A stretch of 64,000 nucleotides of DNA from JABDBE01 sp049585795. GTDB taxonomy: Bacteria > Acidobacteriota > Terriglobia > Terriglobales > Acidobacteriaceae. Location of the stretch: the NCBI GenBank assembly GCA_049585795.1, contig JBAVAQ010000108.1, positions 81,436-145,435 on the forward strand. Direction: 5' to 3'. Positions within the stretch are counted from its first letter, which is position 1; every line of letters begins with the position of its first letter. The notes under the pieces were generated by a model. The model had not been told where the DNA came from. It ran no database searches and saw only the letters and a program-made list of their open reading frames with translations. The position numbers were made by a program, and so were the translations under genes. Shown here in pieces: positions 1-9,800 of this stretch.

Positions 1-1962
1 TCAGACAAAGACTGCATCAGTTGTGGCCTTACTTCGTTTCAGATGACCAACTACATGTCACTGGGAGATCGTGGATACGCTCCCTACCAGGGGGGAACCA
101 ACGTCTACTCCGCTTCCGACACGCTGGACCTGATTCGCGGCAAACATAACATCAGGTTCGGAGCAACCTACCGTGCGGAGGAAATGAACATCAGAAACAA
201 CGCCTTCCAGGACGGCTTTATTACCGAAGTCGGTGCCTTCGAGTCCACTGGCGACAATATGAGCGATCTCCTGCTGGGAAGTATGGGGTCGTTTGCGGCT
301 CACGATCAGACGTTCCTTGGGGGTACGGTCGGTCGCCGCGAGAAATTGATCCGCCCGTTTGTCCAGGATGATTGGCGTGTGACCCCCAATATGACGTTCA
401 ACATCGGACTTGCCTGGGCCCTGGCTACGCCAGAAACCGAAGTGGAAAATCGCCAGGCAAACTTCGACGTTCAAAATCTGAGATGGTACGTGCCGGCGGG
501 GAGCCCCGGGCTGGCCGGCTGTACCACCTGCATCAGTTCCGACAATCGTGCCGGCATTCAGTTTCAAAAAGGCGCTGTGGAACCGCGTCTGGGTTTTGCC
601 TGGAAGCCGACGAGTAGCGACAAGGTTGCAATCCGCGGCGGTTACGCGATATTCCACGATTCCGCATGGAATCAGGGTGGGCAGGGTTTGTGGCAGAATC
701 CGCCATATTATGCGGAAGTGGATCCGGCGACGGGCTTTTGTCCAACTTTCGGCGCCACCGGCTGCGGTCTGTCGAATGGTTTTCTTCTAGCGGCTGGCAC
801 TCCTTCAACGACGCCCGTCCCGGGCGGTGCTGTCCACAACGCGCCAGTCAACCCTAGTTCTTACACCGGAACCATCCAGTCCATGAACCGTAACTTCGTA
901 CAGGGCATGGTTCAGCAGTACAACCTCAACGTCGAATACCAGATGCCTGGTGATGTGGTGCTGACCACCGGATACGCCGGCTCGCATAGCACCCGCATCC
1001 TTGTAAGCCAAGTGAACGAAAACTTGAGCTCTCCTTCGGCCTGTGGCGTGGTACCCGGTTATACCCTGGGCTGCGGCTTTCCATCCTTCCCTTATGCAGC
1101 GCCGTTCCAGGCGGTTGACAGCAACAACAGCGACGGCTCAGCGCGTTATGATTCTCTCCAGATTAAGGCCGAGACTAAGAACGTGCACCACGGTCTCTAC
1201 GCTCTGCTGGGCTACACGTGGTCCCGCACTTTTGATTCTGGTATGCCTGACGGTTTGGGCAGCAATCCTGGCGCACTGTACTGGCCTCTGCCCGGAGCCC
1301 AAGGTCTTGATTGGAGTTTGTCTCAACTGAACCTCAACGACGTTTTTACCGCCAGCGTCTTGTACGAACTGCCTTTCGGCAAGGGCAAGCAATTCGGTAA
1401 TAGTTGGAACGGGGCTACCAACGCGGTGCTGGGGAATTGGGAAGTAAATGTGATTGAAAGGGCCGAATCCGGCTTCCCGCTCTTCGTGGTCGATAGCGCC
1501 GATGAGTCTGGTGTCTTTTTCATGTACAACGGACTAGTTGTGCAGCGTCCTAACGAGGTTGGTAATCCTAACCAGGCGGGCCCAGTTGCCGGCAATCCGA
1601 CTTGCGTCGCGCCGGCCAAAATTCACACGCTTGCCCATTGGTTCAATCCTTGTGCCTTCGAGCAGGCGCCTGCCGGAGAACTGGGAGACGCTCCTCGTGC
1701 GCCCGTTTACGGACCTCGTTATGTGGACACCGATTTTTCAGTGATCAAGCATTTCCCGCTCCCCTGGGAGAGCATGGGATTGGATTTCCGCGCGGAATTC
1801 TTTAATCTCTTTAATCACCCTCATTTTTTCCTCCCGGGCCTCGCCGGTACGGGAGAGCAGGACATCAACACGCCCAGCAGTTTCGGGGTGATCAGTCAGA
1901 CAGTTAATCAGACAACCAACGATGCGCGTTCGATCCAGTTTGCGCTTAAGCTGAGGTTTTAG
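1..1962 (+). CDS. TonB-dependent receptor, Oar-like (5' truncated by window)
   Basis: C-terminal part of an outer-membrane TonB-dependent receptor. The reading frame is open from base 1, so the true start lies upstream; about 653 residues are visible. What is seen is beta-barrel: alternating short strands, aromatic girdles, typical phrases such as GKHNIRFGATYR, FVQDDWRVTPNMTFNIGL and RAEFFNLFNHPHF, and a terminal phenylalanine (ALKLRF) as expected for BAM-dependent insertion. The plug and the N-terminal carboxypeptidase-regulatory domain usual in Oar-type receptors of Acidobacteriota would lie before the window. Substrate unknown; in this phylum such receptors are many and probably take up oligosaccharides or peptides. 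A TonB-like protein is encoded at 21230 but not next to it. Confidence 0.9.
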   Translation, partial: SDKDCISCGLTSFQMTNYMSLGDRGYAPYQGGTNVYSASDTLDLIRGKHNIRFGATYRAEEMNIRNNAFQDGFITEVGAFESTGDNMSDLLLGSMGSFAAHDQTFLGGTVGRREKLIRPFVQDDWRVTPNMTFNIGLAWALATPETEVENRQANFDVQNLRWYVPAGSPGLAGCTTCISSDNRAGIQFQKGAVEPRLGFAWKPTSSDKVAIRGGYAIFHDSAWNQGGQGLWQNPPYYAEVDPATGFCPTFGATGCGLSNGFLLAAGTPSTTPVPGGAVHNAPVNPSSYTGTIQSMNRNFVQGMVQQYNLNVEYQMPGDVVLTTGYAGSHSTRILVSQVNENLSSPSACGVVPGYTLGCGFPSFPYAAPFQAVDSNNSDGSARYDSLQIKAETKNVHHGLYALLGYTWSRTFDSGMPDGLGSNPGALYWPLPGAQGLDWSLSQLNLNDVFTASVLYELPFGKGKQFGNSWNGATNAVLGNWEVNVIERAESGFPLFVVDSADESGVFFMYNGLVVQRPNEVGNPNQAGPVAGNPTCVAPAKIHTLAHWFNPCAFEQAPAGELGDAPRAPVYGPRYVDTDFSVIKHFPLPWESMGLDFRAEFFNLFNHPHFFLPGLAGTGEQDINTPSSFGVISQTVNQTTNDARSIQFALKLRF

Positions 1963-2033
1963 AGCGGGGTCGGGCATGGGATGATCGAGAGACAACATGG
2001 CCGCGTCTTCCAGTCAGTGACAAGTCAGGCCTT

Positions 2034-3743
2034 CTATTGTGGCTTAGTGGTGGGAGTTTGATCCCGCAAGGTGTACACAAACTCCTGGATCTCGCGCCGC
2101 TCACGCTCGTCTTCTTCGGCCGTTTTCTTCGATAGTTGTTCGTAAATTTGCAGCTCGGCTTGGGCTTTCACCTTGTCTCCGGCGTGGCTGTAAGTTTGCG
2201 CAAGGCGATAGTGCGCCTCTTCCGACTGCGGATTGGCTTTGATCGCTTCTTGGTAAGCAGCGATTGCCTTGGCAAGGCCGCCCTGCTGCGAGTAGAGAGT
2301 ACCCAATTGCAGATAGGCGCCAGCTAGCTTGGGATCGAGGCGTACAGCTTTTTCCAGCAACGACTCCGCTTGGGTTAAATTATTGGCTTCCTGCGCACCA
2401 TCCTGCCTCGAAAGAACCAGCGCGTAATAGTAGTTGGCCAGGGCATTTTCTGGTTGTAGTCTGACAAATCGTTTCAGCCGCTCCAGCGCACAGTCCGACA
2501 GCATGGCTTCGACACTTTGCACTTTTCCCAGAAAGAGGTATGGGCTTGGGTCGTCGGGATTTATGTCGGACGCTTCGCAAAGACTTTGAGCGGCTTTGTC
2601 ATATGCACCACGAGCGTACCAAGCCACGCCGAGACCGGCCAGCATTCGAGAGGAACGCGGAAAGAGATGATTTCCCTGGGTAAAGACTTCGATCCCAGGC
2701 TCAAACGCGCGATGCAGCAGCAAATCGGTTCCCCAGTCGAACAGGTCGGGTTCGCTCGGATCCAGTTCCGCTGCGCGCCGGTACTGGTGAACTGCTTCGA
2801 GAGGATTGCCAAGCTTCTCTTCGACGTTACCGAGCGTGTGATGAAGCTCAGCTTGCTGCTGTGCAGTTCTATTTGGCGCGGCGAGCAGCGCCTGGGTCTC
2901 TGTACGAGCGGGTTCGTATTGACCAGCGTCGACACGAGCGAGTGCAAGTTCGTAAGCGTTTTGGTAGTCGCCGGGATTGAGTCGAGAGGCTTGTTCGAGA
3001 TATGGAAGGGCTTCCCAAGCTTTCCCATCGTCAACCAGCATTTTTCCCAGCCGGTAGTTCAGTTCAAAGTTTCCTGGTTCGTGTTCGGCCTGCGTACGCA
3101 GCGAGTGTTCCTCTGGAGCGCTCGACGAAGCAGCAGCGATCGATGCGTTGGATTCCGTTTTCGCGGGAGCACCCAACGAAGCCGTTTCCTTCGCTAGGGC
3201 TTCGGTAGTCCGCAGAATCGTCTCGGAGCCGTGCCCCCCGGGATTCGTGGCATCGGTGACACCAGCCACCGTGAACTGAGGCTCGTCGAAATACTGGGGC
3301 TTTTCTGCTGCTGTTGTTGTCGAGACCGTGCCCGGCGAATTATTCTGCGTCGTGGGAACCGGCCCCGGCTCAAGGGTCAGGTCAACCTGCTTCATCTCTT
3401 TCGGTCCAAGTACGCATGGGCCGAGACTCGCGCTGACGTATCCCGCTGTTTCCGCGCGCAAGTTATAAACGCCAGCGCCCAGAGCGGAAAAGCTATAGCG
3501 TCCTTTCGAATCTGTACGCACAGTCAAAGTGTCTATCCCGTCTTCTGCCTGCAGGTAAACCGTGGCGGCGGCAACCGGGCGGCCGTGCGAATCGAATACC
3601 AATCCCTGCAACGTGGACGAACCCGCTTGATCCTGCCGCTGCGCCTGAAGCGCTTGTCCCTGAATCAAGGAGGCAGCTAGAAGCACAATGGTTGTCAGGA
3701 TTCGATTTTCGCGAAGAGTCCGGCTGATCGAATAAGCACGCAT
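2034..3743 (-). CDS. Secreted carboxypeptidase-regulatory-like domain plus TPR protein
   Basis: About 570 residues. An N-terminal hydrophobic segment (ILTTIVLLAASLIQG) ending in AQA-like residues suggests Sec export. A carboxypeptidase regulatory-like (CarboxypepD_reg) beta-sandwich follows at about residues 45-125 (LQGLVFDSHGRPVAAATV, GVYNLRAETAGYV), then a Ser/Thr/Pro/Ala linker, then about nine tetratricopeptide repeats (for example YRLGKMLVDDGKAWEALPYL and AYLQLGTLYSQQGGLAKAI). Likely a periplasmic or surface scaffold; partner unknown. The frame continues upstream to a GTG at 3824 and other ATGs (3779, 3761); none has a clear ribosome-binding site, and 3743 was chosen because it places the signal sequence normally. 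It diverges from the nucleoside hydrolase at 3844. Confidence 0.8.
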   Translation of the reverse strand: MRAYSISRTLRENRILTTIVLLAASLIQGQALQAQRQDQAGSSTLQGLVFDSHGRPVAAATVYLQAEDGIDTLTVRTDSKGRYSFSALGAGVYNLRAETAGYVSASLGPCVLGPKEMKQVDLTLEPGPVPTTQNNSPGTVSTTTAAEKPQYFDEPQFTVAGVTDATNPGGHGSETILRTTEALAKETASLGAPAKTESNASIAAASSSAPEEHSLRTQAEHEPGNFELNYRLGKMLVDDGKAWEALPYLEQASRLNPGDYQNAYELALARVDAGQYEPARTETQALLAAPNRTAQQQAELHHTLGNVEEKLGNPLEAVHQYRRAAELDPSEPDLFDWGTDLLLHRAFEPGIEVFTQGNHLFPRSSRMLAGLGVAWYARGAYDKAAQSLCEASDINPDDPSPYLFLGKVQSVEAMLSDCALERLKRFVRLQPENALANYYYALVLSRQDGAQEANNLTQAESLLEKAVRLDPKLAGAYLQLGTLYSQQGGLAKAIAAYQEAIKANPQSEEAHYRLAQTYSHAGDKVKAQAELQIYEQLSKKTAEEDERERREIQEFVYTLRDQTPTTKPQ

Positions 3744-3812
3744 CGAATGGCAAAATGACATCGATCTTGCGTTCGCCATTCTAGACGCCGGGACCGCGAT
3801 CCGCAATCGACT

Positions 3813-3818
3813 TATAAT
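3813..3818 (+). promoter_or_regulatory. TATAAT -10-like box upstream of nucleoside hydrolase
   Basis: A perfect TATAAT lies 25 bases before the favoured ATG at 3844. No good -35 hexamer is visible at 16-18 bp spacing, so this is only a candidate promoter. It lies within the region that would be the extreme 5' end of the divergent TPR gene if that gene used its most upstream start. Confidence 0.35.
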
Positions 3819-3843
3819 AGCCACCGGCTCGCTTGAGGTGAAG

Positions 3844-4923
3844 ATGAAATTCCGCCGACGCTACCTAATGACAACCGCACTTCTGCTCGCAACATGCACC
3901 ACTTCGTGGGGACAAAAGCGAAAGATCATCATCGACCAGGACGGAGCAGGCCCCGCCGGAACCGACCAGCAATCGATATTGTTGCTGATCCAGTCTCCGC
4001 AGACCGAAGTGTTGGGCATCACCGTCGTGACAGGCGATCAATGGCTCAAGTCCGAAGTCGCCCACACGTTGCGCATGCTCGAAATCGTCGGACGAACCAA
4101 TATCCCAGTCGTCCCGGGAGCGGAGTTCCCGCTGGTGCGACGAAAAGAAGAAACGGAACTTTCGGAGCAGCGCTACGGTTCGGTTGCCTGGCTCGGGGCC
4201 TGGACGCCACGGCTCTATCACCCGCCGGATGACTTGGGAGACATGCCGGAAGGCAAACCGACCACCAAGCCGGCCGACGAAGACGCAGCCCACTTCTTGA
4301 TCCGCATGGTTCACAAGTTTCCACACGAAATCACAATCTACGAGGGCGGCCCGATGACGAACCTGGCCCTAGCTATCTCTATCGACCCCGACTTTGCAGC
4401 GCTAGCGAAGGAACTGGTGTTCATGGGCGGTAGCCTGAATCCGCAGACTACGGATCCCGAATTTGTCGATACTCCGCGGCGCGAATTCAACTTCTGGTTT
4501 GATCCGGAAGCGGCACACATTGTCTTGCTTGCCCCGTGGAAAAAAATTGTCTGTACGCCCGTCGATATCTCGGTCAAGACAAGACTGACTTCCGAGCTGA
4601 TCGACCGGGTTAAGGCGGGCAATTCTCCGGCCGCTCGCTATATCGGCCAATACACGCACCTCCACGGCCAATACAGCTATCTGTGGGATGAGTTGGCAGC
4701 AGCTGCATGGCTCGATCCCAGCCTGATCACAAAAAAAGAGACGCGCTTCATGGATGTCAATCTGGACCAGGGTTACAGCTACGGAGATACGTTGACTTGG
4801 ACGGATTGGAACAAGCCGAAAACCGAGCTTCAGCAGGTCGAAATACAGGATGACCTCGACGCCGAGAAATTCTACAAAATGTTCGTGGACCTGCTGACCG
4901 CTCCGACCCCACCGAAGCAATAG
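3844..4923 (+). CDS. Secreted nucleoside hydrolase (IU-nucleoside hydrolase family)
   Basis: Probable ribohydrolase splitting nucleosides into base and ribose, exported by a signal peptide (YLMTTALLLATCTTSWG). The family fold is recognisable from the calcium-site strand IIIDQDGAGPAGTDQQS, from VLGITVVTGD, from the YEGGPMTNLALAI and LVFMGGSL segments, from FNFWFDPEAAHIV, and from the C-terminal DELAAAAWLDPSLI. The usual DTDPGxDD calcium motif is altered: the second of the paired aspartates is glutamine. A GAGG ribosome-binding site five bases before the ATG at 3844 makes it better than the GTG at 3838. With the downstream deaminase and pyrimidine genes it suggests scavenging of extracellular nucleosides. 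Substrate range is not deducible; a related carbohydrate-acting function is possible. Confidence 0.82.
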   Translation: MKFRRRYLMTTALLLATCTTSWGQKRKIIIDQDGAGPAGTDQQSILLLIQSPQTEVLGITVVTGDQWLKSEVAHTLRMLEIVGRTNIPVVPGAEFPLVRRKEETELSEQRYGSVAWLGAWTPRLYHPPDDLGDMPEGKPTTKPADEDAAHFLIRMVHKFPHEITIYEGGPMTNLALAISIDPDFAALAKELVFMGGSLNPQTTDPEFVDTPRREFNFWFDPEAAHIVLLAPWKKIVCTPVDISVKTRLTSELIDRVKAGNSPAARYIGQYTHLHGQYSYLWDELAAAAWLDPSLITKKETRFMDVNLDQGYSYGDTLTWTDWNKPKTELQQVEIQDDLDAEKFYKMFVDLLTAPTPPKQ

Positions 4924-4959
4924 GAACCGGTGAAGGCTGGTTCGGCGCAACGTCCCAGC

Positions 4960-6756
4960 TCAGAAGCCCGGCGGGCGCTCGTCAGCCACACCAAAGCTGT
5001 GTTCCAGTGCGAGTCCCGCGTTCGCCAAGGTGCCCTCGTCAAACAATCGTCCGATCAGCGTTACGCCGTGCGGCACCCGGCGCGGCGGAGAAAACGACGG
5101 CAACGGCATGCTTGGGTCTGGCGCCCAATCGCTGCGAGCCCGTGACACTTCGACAAAACCCGCACGAAGAGTAAGGGACGGATGCCCGGTGAAGTTCGTA
5201 ATGGTCAGCATTTCGTCGCGCAGCGAGGGCACCAGAAGCAGATCGACCTCCGAGAAGATGCGCGCCATCTCTTCGGCCACTTTGCGGCGAAGCCGGTCCG
5301 CCTGCACAAAGTCAACGGCGGAAAGAAACCTGGCCTCGCGAAAAATGTTGGGCCAGGCATCAGGCGTCTGGACTCTCAGCCGATCCATGCCGCCGTTGAG
5401 TCCGAGCTCCTCAAATGAAGCTGCACCTTCAGCGAAGAGGATCAGACTAAGCGAGCCATACGGCCAATCCGGAATCGCAACCTCAGCCGGGACCATCCCG
5501 ACTTTCCTAACTGTGTCCAGGGCGGCGCGGTCCACGCTTGTTGCCGGCCGCTCGTTCATCCAGGCTGGAAAATAGCCAACACGTAAGCCTTCAACGCTCG
5601 CGCCCGCGTCGAAATCGAGCTTGCTGGGCACGCTGTCCACATCCCCGGCGTCCGGGCCGGAAATGGCCTGCAACACCAGCATCGTATCTTCAACGCTGCG
5701 CGTCATCGGGCCAAGCTTGTCGAGCGACCAGCACAACGTCATCGCGCCAGTGCGCGCCACCCGTCCATAGGTGGGCCGCAGTCCGGTAATTCCGCAGCGC
5801 ATGGACGGGCTCACAATGCTGCCGCCGGTCTCGCTCCCGATAGCGAAACCGACCAATCCCGCAGCCGTTGCCGCGCCGGGCCCCGCGCTCGAACCCGACG
5901 CTCCTTCTTCCGGCAGCCACGGATTCATAGTTTGACCACCGAACCAGATGTCATTTAGCGCGAGAGCTCCCAGGCTCAGCTTAGCGACCAGCACCGCGCC
6001 TGCGTTGTGCAGACGCTTCACCACCGCGGCATCCTCCGTGGGCACGCGGTTTCGGAAAGGCTCGGCCCCGTATGTGGTGGGAATTCCGGCCGTGTCGAGA
6101 AGATCTTTCGTTCCCCATGGAATGCCGTGCAACGGGCCGCGATAGTTTCCGGCGGCGATCTCTTCGTCGGCTTGCTTGGCTTGGGCGAGCGCCAGCTCGC
6201 GCGTGAGCGTGATAACACAGCGCAACTGGGGATTAAATCTTTTTAGGCGCGCAAGGTAGAGATTGGTCAGCCGCTGTGAACTCAGTTGTCGACTCTGAAT
6301 CCAGCGCGAGAGTTGCGTCACCGGAGCGAAAGCAATATCTTCGTCGTTCGCGGGCAACGGACCTGGATCGGCTTTGCTGCGGATAAACCGGGCGCGCTCT
6401 GGAAGAGTCTTCTGACCGGGTAGAACCGGATCCCAGCGTGAAGCAGGAGCGAGCGTGGTCTCAAGCGCGAGCTTGCGAGGACCCGTGCGCCGCTCATACA
6501 ACCCCGCCATCGTTTTTCGCCAGCTAGCGGCGGCCATCACTCGCTCGGCGTTGCTCATCGAAACCTGCACCAATTTCTCGGCTTCGGCAAAGGTGGAAAC
6601 GGTCACCTCAGGTCCAACCGCAGGGCCAGTGCCGAACGCGGATGGTGAACCCGGCGGCAGCTCTGTGGACGTCTGTGCCTTGCCCAGAGATGCAGCCGCC
6701 GCACCCAGCAAAGTAAGAGAAGTAGCCGCTAAGAATTGCCTGCGCGATTTCGACAT
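4960..6756 (-). CDS. Amidase (amidase signature family), Tat-exported
   Basis: Amidase of the Ser-cisSer-Lys family, about 598 residues. Start at 6756 is supported by GGAGG four bases upstream; it gives a twin-arginine signal (SRRQFLAATSLTLLGAAAA). The catalytic lysine is in GTKDLLDTAGIPTTYGA, the cis-serine in GASGSSAGPG and the nucleophilic serine in SETGGSIVSPS. The first ~120 residues after the signal are an extension not found in short amidases. Related to the GatA-like amidases annotated as Asp-tRNA/Glu-tRNA amidotransferase A subunits, but a GatA role is unlikely because it is exported and has no gatB/gatC neighbours. It converges with the nucleoside hydrolase with 36 bases between them. 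Substrate unknown. Confidence 0.9.
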   Translation of the reverse strand: MSKSRRQFLAATSLTLLGAAAASLGKAQTSTELPPGSPSAFGTGPAVGPEVTVSTFAEAEKLVQVSMSNAERVMAAASWRKTMAGLYERRTGPRKLALETTLAPASRWDPVLPGQKTLPERARFIRSKADPGPLPANDEDIAFAPVTQLSRWIQSRQLSSQRLTNLYLARLKRFNPQLRCVITLTRELALAQAKQADEEIAAGNYRGPLHGIPWGTKDLLDTAGIPTTYGAEPFRNRVPTEDAAVVKRLHNAGAVLVAKLSLGALALNDIWFGGQTMNPWLPEEGASGSSAGPGAATAAGLVGFAIGSETGGSIVSPSMRCGITGLRPTYGRVARTGAMTLCWSLDKLGPMTRSVEDTMLVLQAISGPDAGDVDSVPSKLDFDAGASVEGLRVGYFPAWMNERPATSVDRAALDTVRKVGMVPAEVAIPDWPYGSLSLILFAEGAASFEELGLNGGMDRLRVQTPDAWPNIFREARFLSAVDFVQADRLRRKVAEEMARIFSEVDLLLVPSLRDEMLTITNFTGHPSLTLRAGFVEVSRARSDWAPDPSMPLPSFSPPRRVPHGVTLIGRLFDEGTLANAGLALEHSFGVADERPPGF

Positions 6757-6835
6757 GGATCCTCCGCATCGCATTGTAACGCGTACCCAGCAAGGCATCT
6801 CGCACGCGAATTCGACGAGACTTTAGGAACTAACT

Positions 6836-9800
6836 CTATTGCGGGAGTTGCTCCAGCATCTTCTGGGCCGAGGCGTGATCAGGATGCTGCTTGAGAAGTT
6901 CAGCGAGAACGGCGCGAGCCTTATCGGGCGTGCCCTCGATCGTATAGACGCGGGCAAGATTCAGATAAGACTGGTCGAAGGCGGGCGCAACCCGAATACA
7001 TTCCTCGAAACTGGCAACCGCTTCGTCCCGCCGCCGCGTGCGCAGGTAAAGCACACCCAGATTATTCAAAGCCTCGGGATACGCAGGGCGAACCTTTAGC
7101 GCTCTCTGCAGGTACTCGTAGGCACGATCGTTGTCGCCCATTTGCGCGAAAACCATGCCCAGGCTGTAATTCGCCTCCGGGTCCTGAGGTTCAACCGCAA
7201 CCGCGCGCTCCAGCACCTTGCGCGCTTCTTCCCACCGCTTCTGCTGGCGGTAAGCGTTCCCCAGGTTGTTAAGGGCGATTAAGTAATCGGGACTCAGGCG
7301 GAGAGACTCCTGAAAAAATGTGATCGCGTCCGCGGTGCGTCCTTCCTGTGTGGCCAGAAGGCCGAGATTGTTCCAGGCATTCGGCAAGGTGTCGGGGTAG
7401 CTCGCGTGACTTTTGATCGCGCGTTCAAAGCACTCGCGAGCTTCCCTGTTCTTCTCCTGTTCGAGGTACACGCTTCCCAATCCGTAGAGAGCTTCTGCGC
7501 TCGACGGATTGTCGCTCAAAGCCAGCTTGAGTGACGCTTCTGCCTGATCGAAATAGCCTCGCTGAAAGTAAACCGAGCCGTAGGAAAGATAGTTGCGCCG
7601 AAATTCGGGCGTGTCGCTGACGCCCGGAAACGGCAGCGCCTTCGCCAATCGCTCCGCCGCGGTTCGCGGGATGTCGCGGACGTCTCGTTCGACGTGCTCA
7701 GCGTTTATCGGCCCCTGGTAGACCTTGACGATGTCTCCCTTTTCATCAATCAAGAATGAACTTGGAAGTCTGAGGTCGCGATGCCGGTCAAACAAGTAGC
7801 GATAAAGAATGTTATAAATGCCAGCCGCATCATCCGAACCGCGAAGGATAGGAACCGAAAGATGAAGCTCACGTGCCAGCGCCTGAATCTTTTCAGTGTC
7901 GGTCGAATCGTCGACGTTCACCGTCAGTAGTTGAAGTCGAGGATTTATCGATGTCGCAGCCGTCCAACGCTTGTACACTTGGTTGAGACTTCTCAAGTCA
8001 TCTTGGCAGTTGTCTGACCCAGCGACCCAGAAATTGAGCAGAACTGTCTTGCCGCGAAGCGCAGCAAGGGTGCGAGTCTGTCCTGTCAAATCGGAAAGTG
8101 AAAAATCCGGGGCTGATATCGGCGCCAGCAACCACGTTTCAACCGTCGCCGGTAATTCGATGTATTTCTGAGTATTCCCGGTTTCCGTGGTTAGTTTTTG
8201 GAAGGGCACGGCGTTACCCGTGCTCGCCTGGGTCCCAAGAGACGCGGGCTTCAGCCGCTGAGAGCCACTGTTGAACGCCTCCAGTTTATACGACTCATTT
8301 CCCTCCTCAACCCAGACCCTGTGGTTGTGCGGCAGATCATGCAGTTCCTGCACCAACCCGGTCGGCCAACGAATGGAAGCTCTCACCCGCCCTCTGGCGT
8401 TGCCCAACCCGAAAAAGATTTCCTTGCTATGCTGCGAAAGAAATCCTGATCCCGCTTGCAGCATTCGGGTTTGACGGCCCACTTCAGTTTCGACCGTAAC
8501 CGCTGCGCCGACAGCGTCACGATTGCTTTTTACTCCACGAAGTTTGAACGAGATCGATGGCGCAAGATCCTTCATCACGTTCTTCAAAAGCCGCAACTGC
8601 GGACCATTGCGGTTTTTTAAGAACACTTCCAGCCGGCCGTCATGATCAAAATCTGCGAGAGCACACGCCCTACCGTCTTCGACAAAATCCACACCCACCA
8701 CTGCGGACACATCGGAAAACGTTCCATCCCGATTGTTCGCGTAAAACACATTGCGCTCAAACCCGCTCCAGGTGCCGTCGGCACGGATCAATTCGTTTAA
8801 GGCATTCCATCCCTCTTGGTAAGCGTGAGTAGGCTTCGCATCTGTGGGCGAATTCGCAACCACCTGCCGCCAGAAAAAACTGTTCAAGTCTTGTGTGGAG
8901 GGCACGCGCGAGGGACCAGAGATCATTCCGTTCGCGATGTAAAGATCAGGGAATCCATCGTGATCGAAATCCCACGCGTCGCTCGACCAGGACCAGCGCC
9001 CCATCTCAACTCCAGCGGAAGCGCTTGTGTCACGAAAAGCATCAGCTTTGCCGTTCAGGGATCCGGTATTGTGAAACAAAGAATTGCCCATCGCATGTTT
9101 GCGATAAAGGGCCCGTACTTCTGCAGGCGCGCCCTTCTGGAAAATGTCTTGCATCGAGACGCGCAATCCCGCGGCCGACCACATGTCCGCGACGTAAAGA
9201 TCTTCGGCTCCATCGTTGTCGTAATCGAACCAGCAAGCGCTCATGCCCGCGCCGACGTCTTCAACTCCAGCCTGCGCGGCGACATCAGTAAACGTTCCAT
9301 CGCCATTATTGCGATAAAGATTCTTTCTTCCAAAGTCATTCACCACGTACAGATCAGGCCATCCGTCGCGATTGTAATCGCTCCATCCGCAGCAAAAGCT
9401 GTAGCGCGTGTTGTTCCGGTTCAAGCCAGACTCCGCCGTGACATCGCGGAACGTCCCGTCGCGATTGTTGCACATCATGAAATTGGGTGGGCCGTTCTCC
9501 GCATCATAATAAGGGGACGGATACTTGTATTGGTCCGTGCCCTGGTAATAGATGTAGAGGCAAAAATAGATATCCAGCCAGCCATCGCGGTCGTAGTCGG
9601 CAACCGCCGCACCCGTAAACGTGCCTTGGGGAGGATTGGCAAACTTGAACGCGTCCGGCTTTTGGCGAAACCTACCATCGCCTTGGTTCAGGAACAACAG
9701 TGGGCCACCCGTGCGAACCACAATCAAGTCCTGGCGGCCGTCGTTGTCGAAGTCGGCGAAAAGCGCGCACGCCGTATTCTCGAGGACCCCAACACCCGAC

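Noticed and set aside
2517..3197. 226-codon plus-strand frame inside the TPR gene
   Set aside because: Antisense shadow of an evident TPR-repeat coding region; no domain, no ribosome-binding site.
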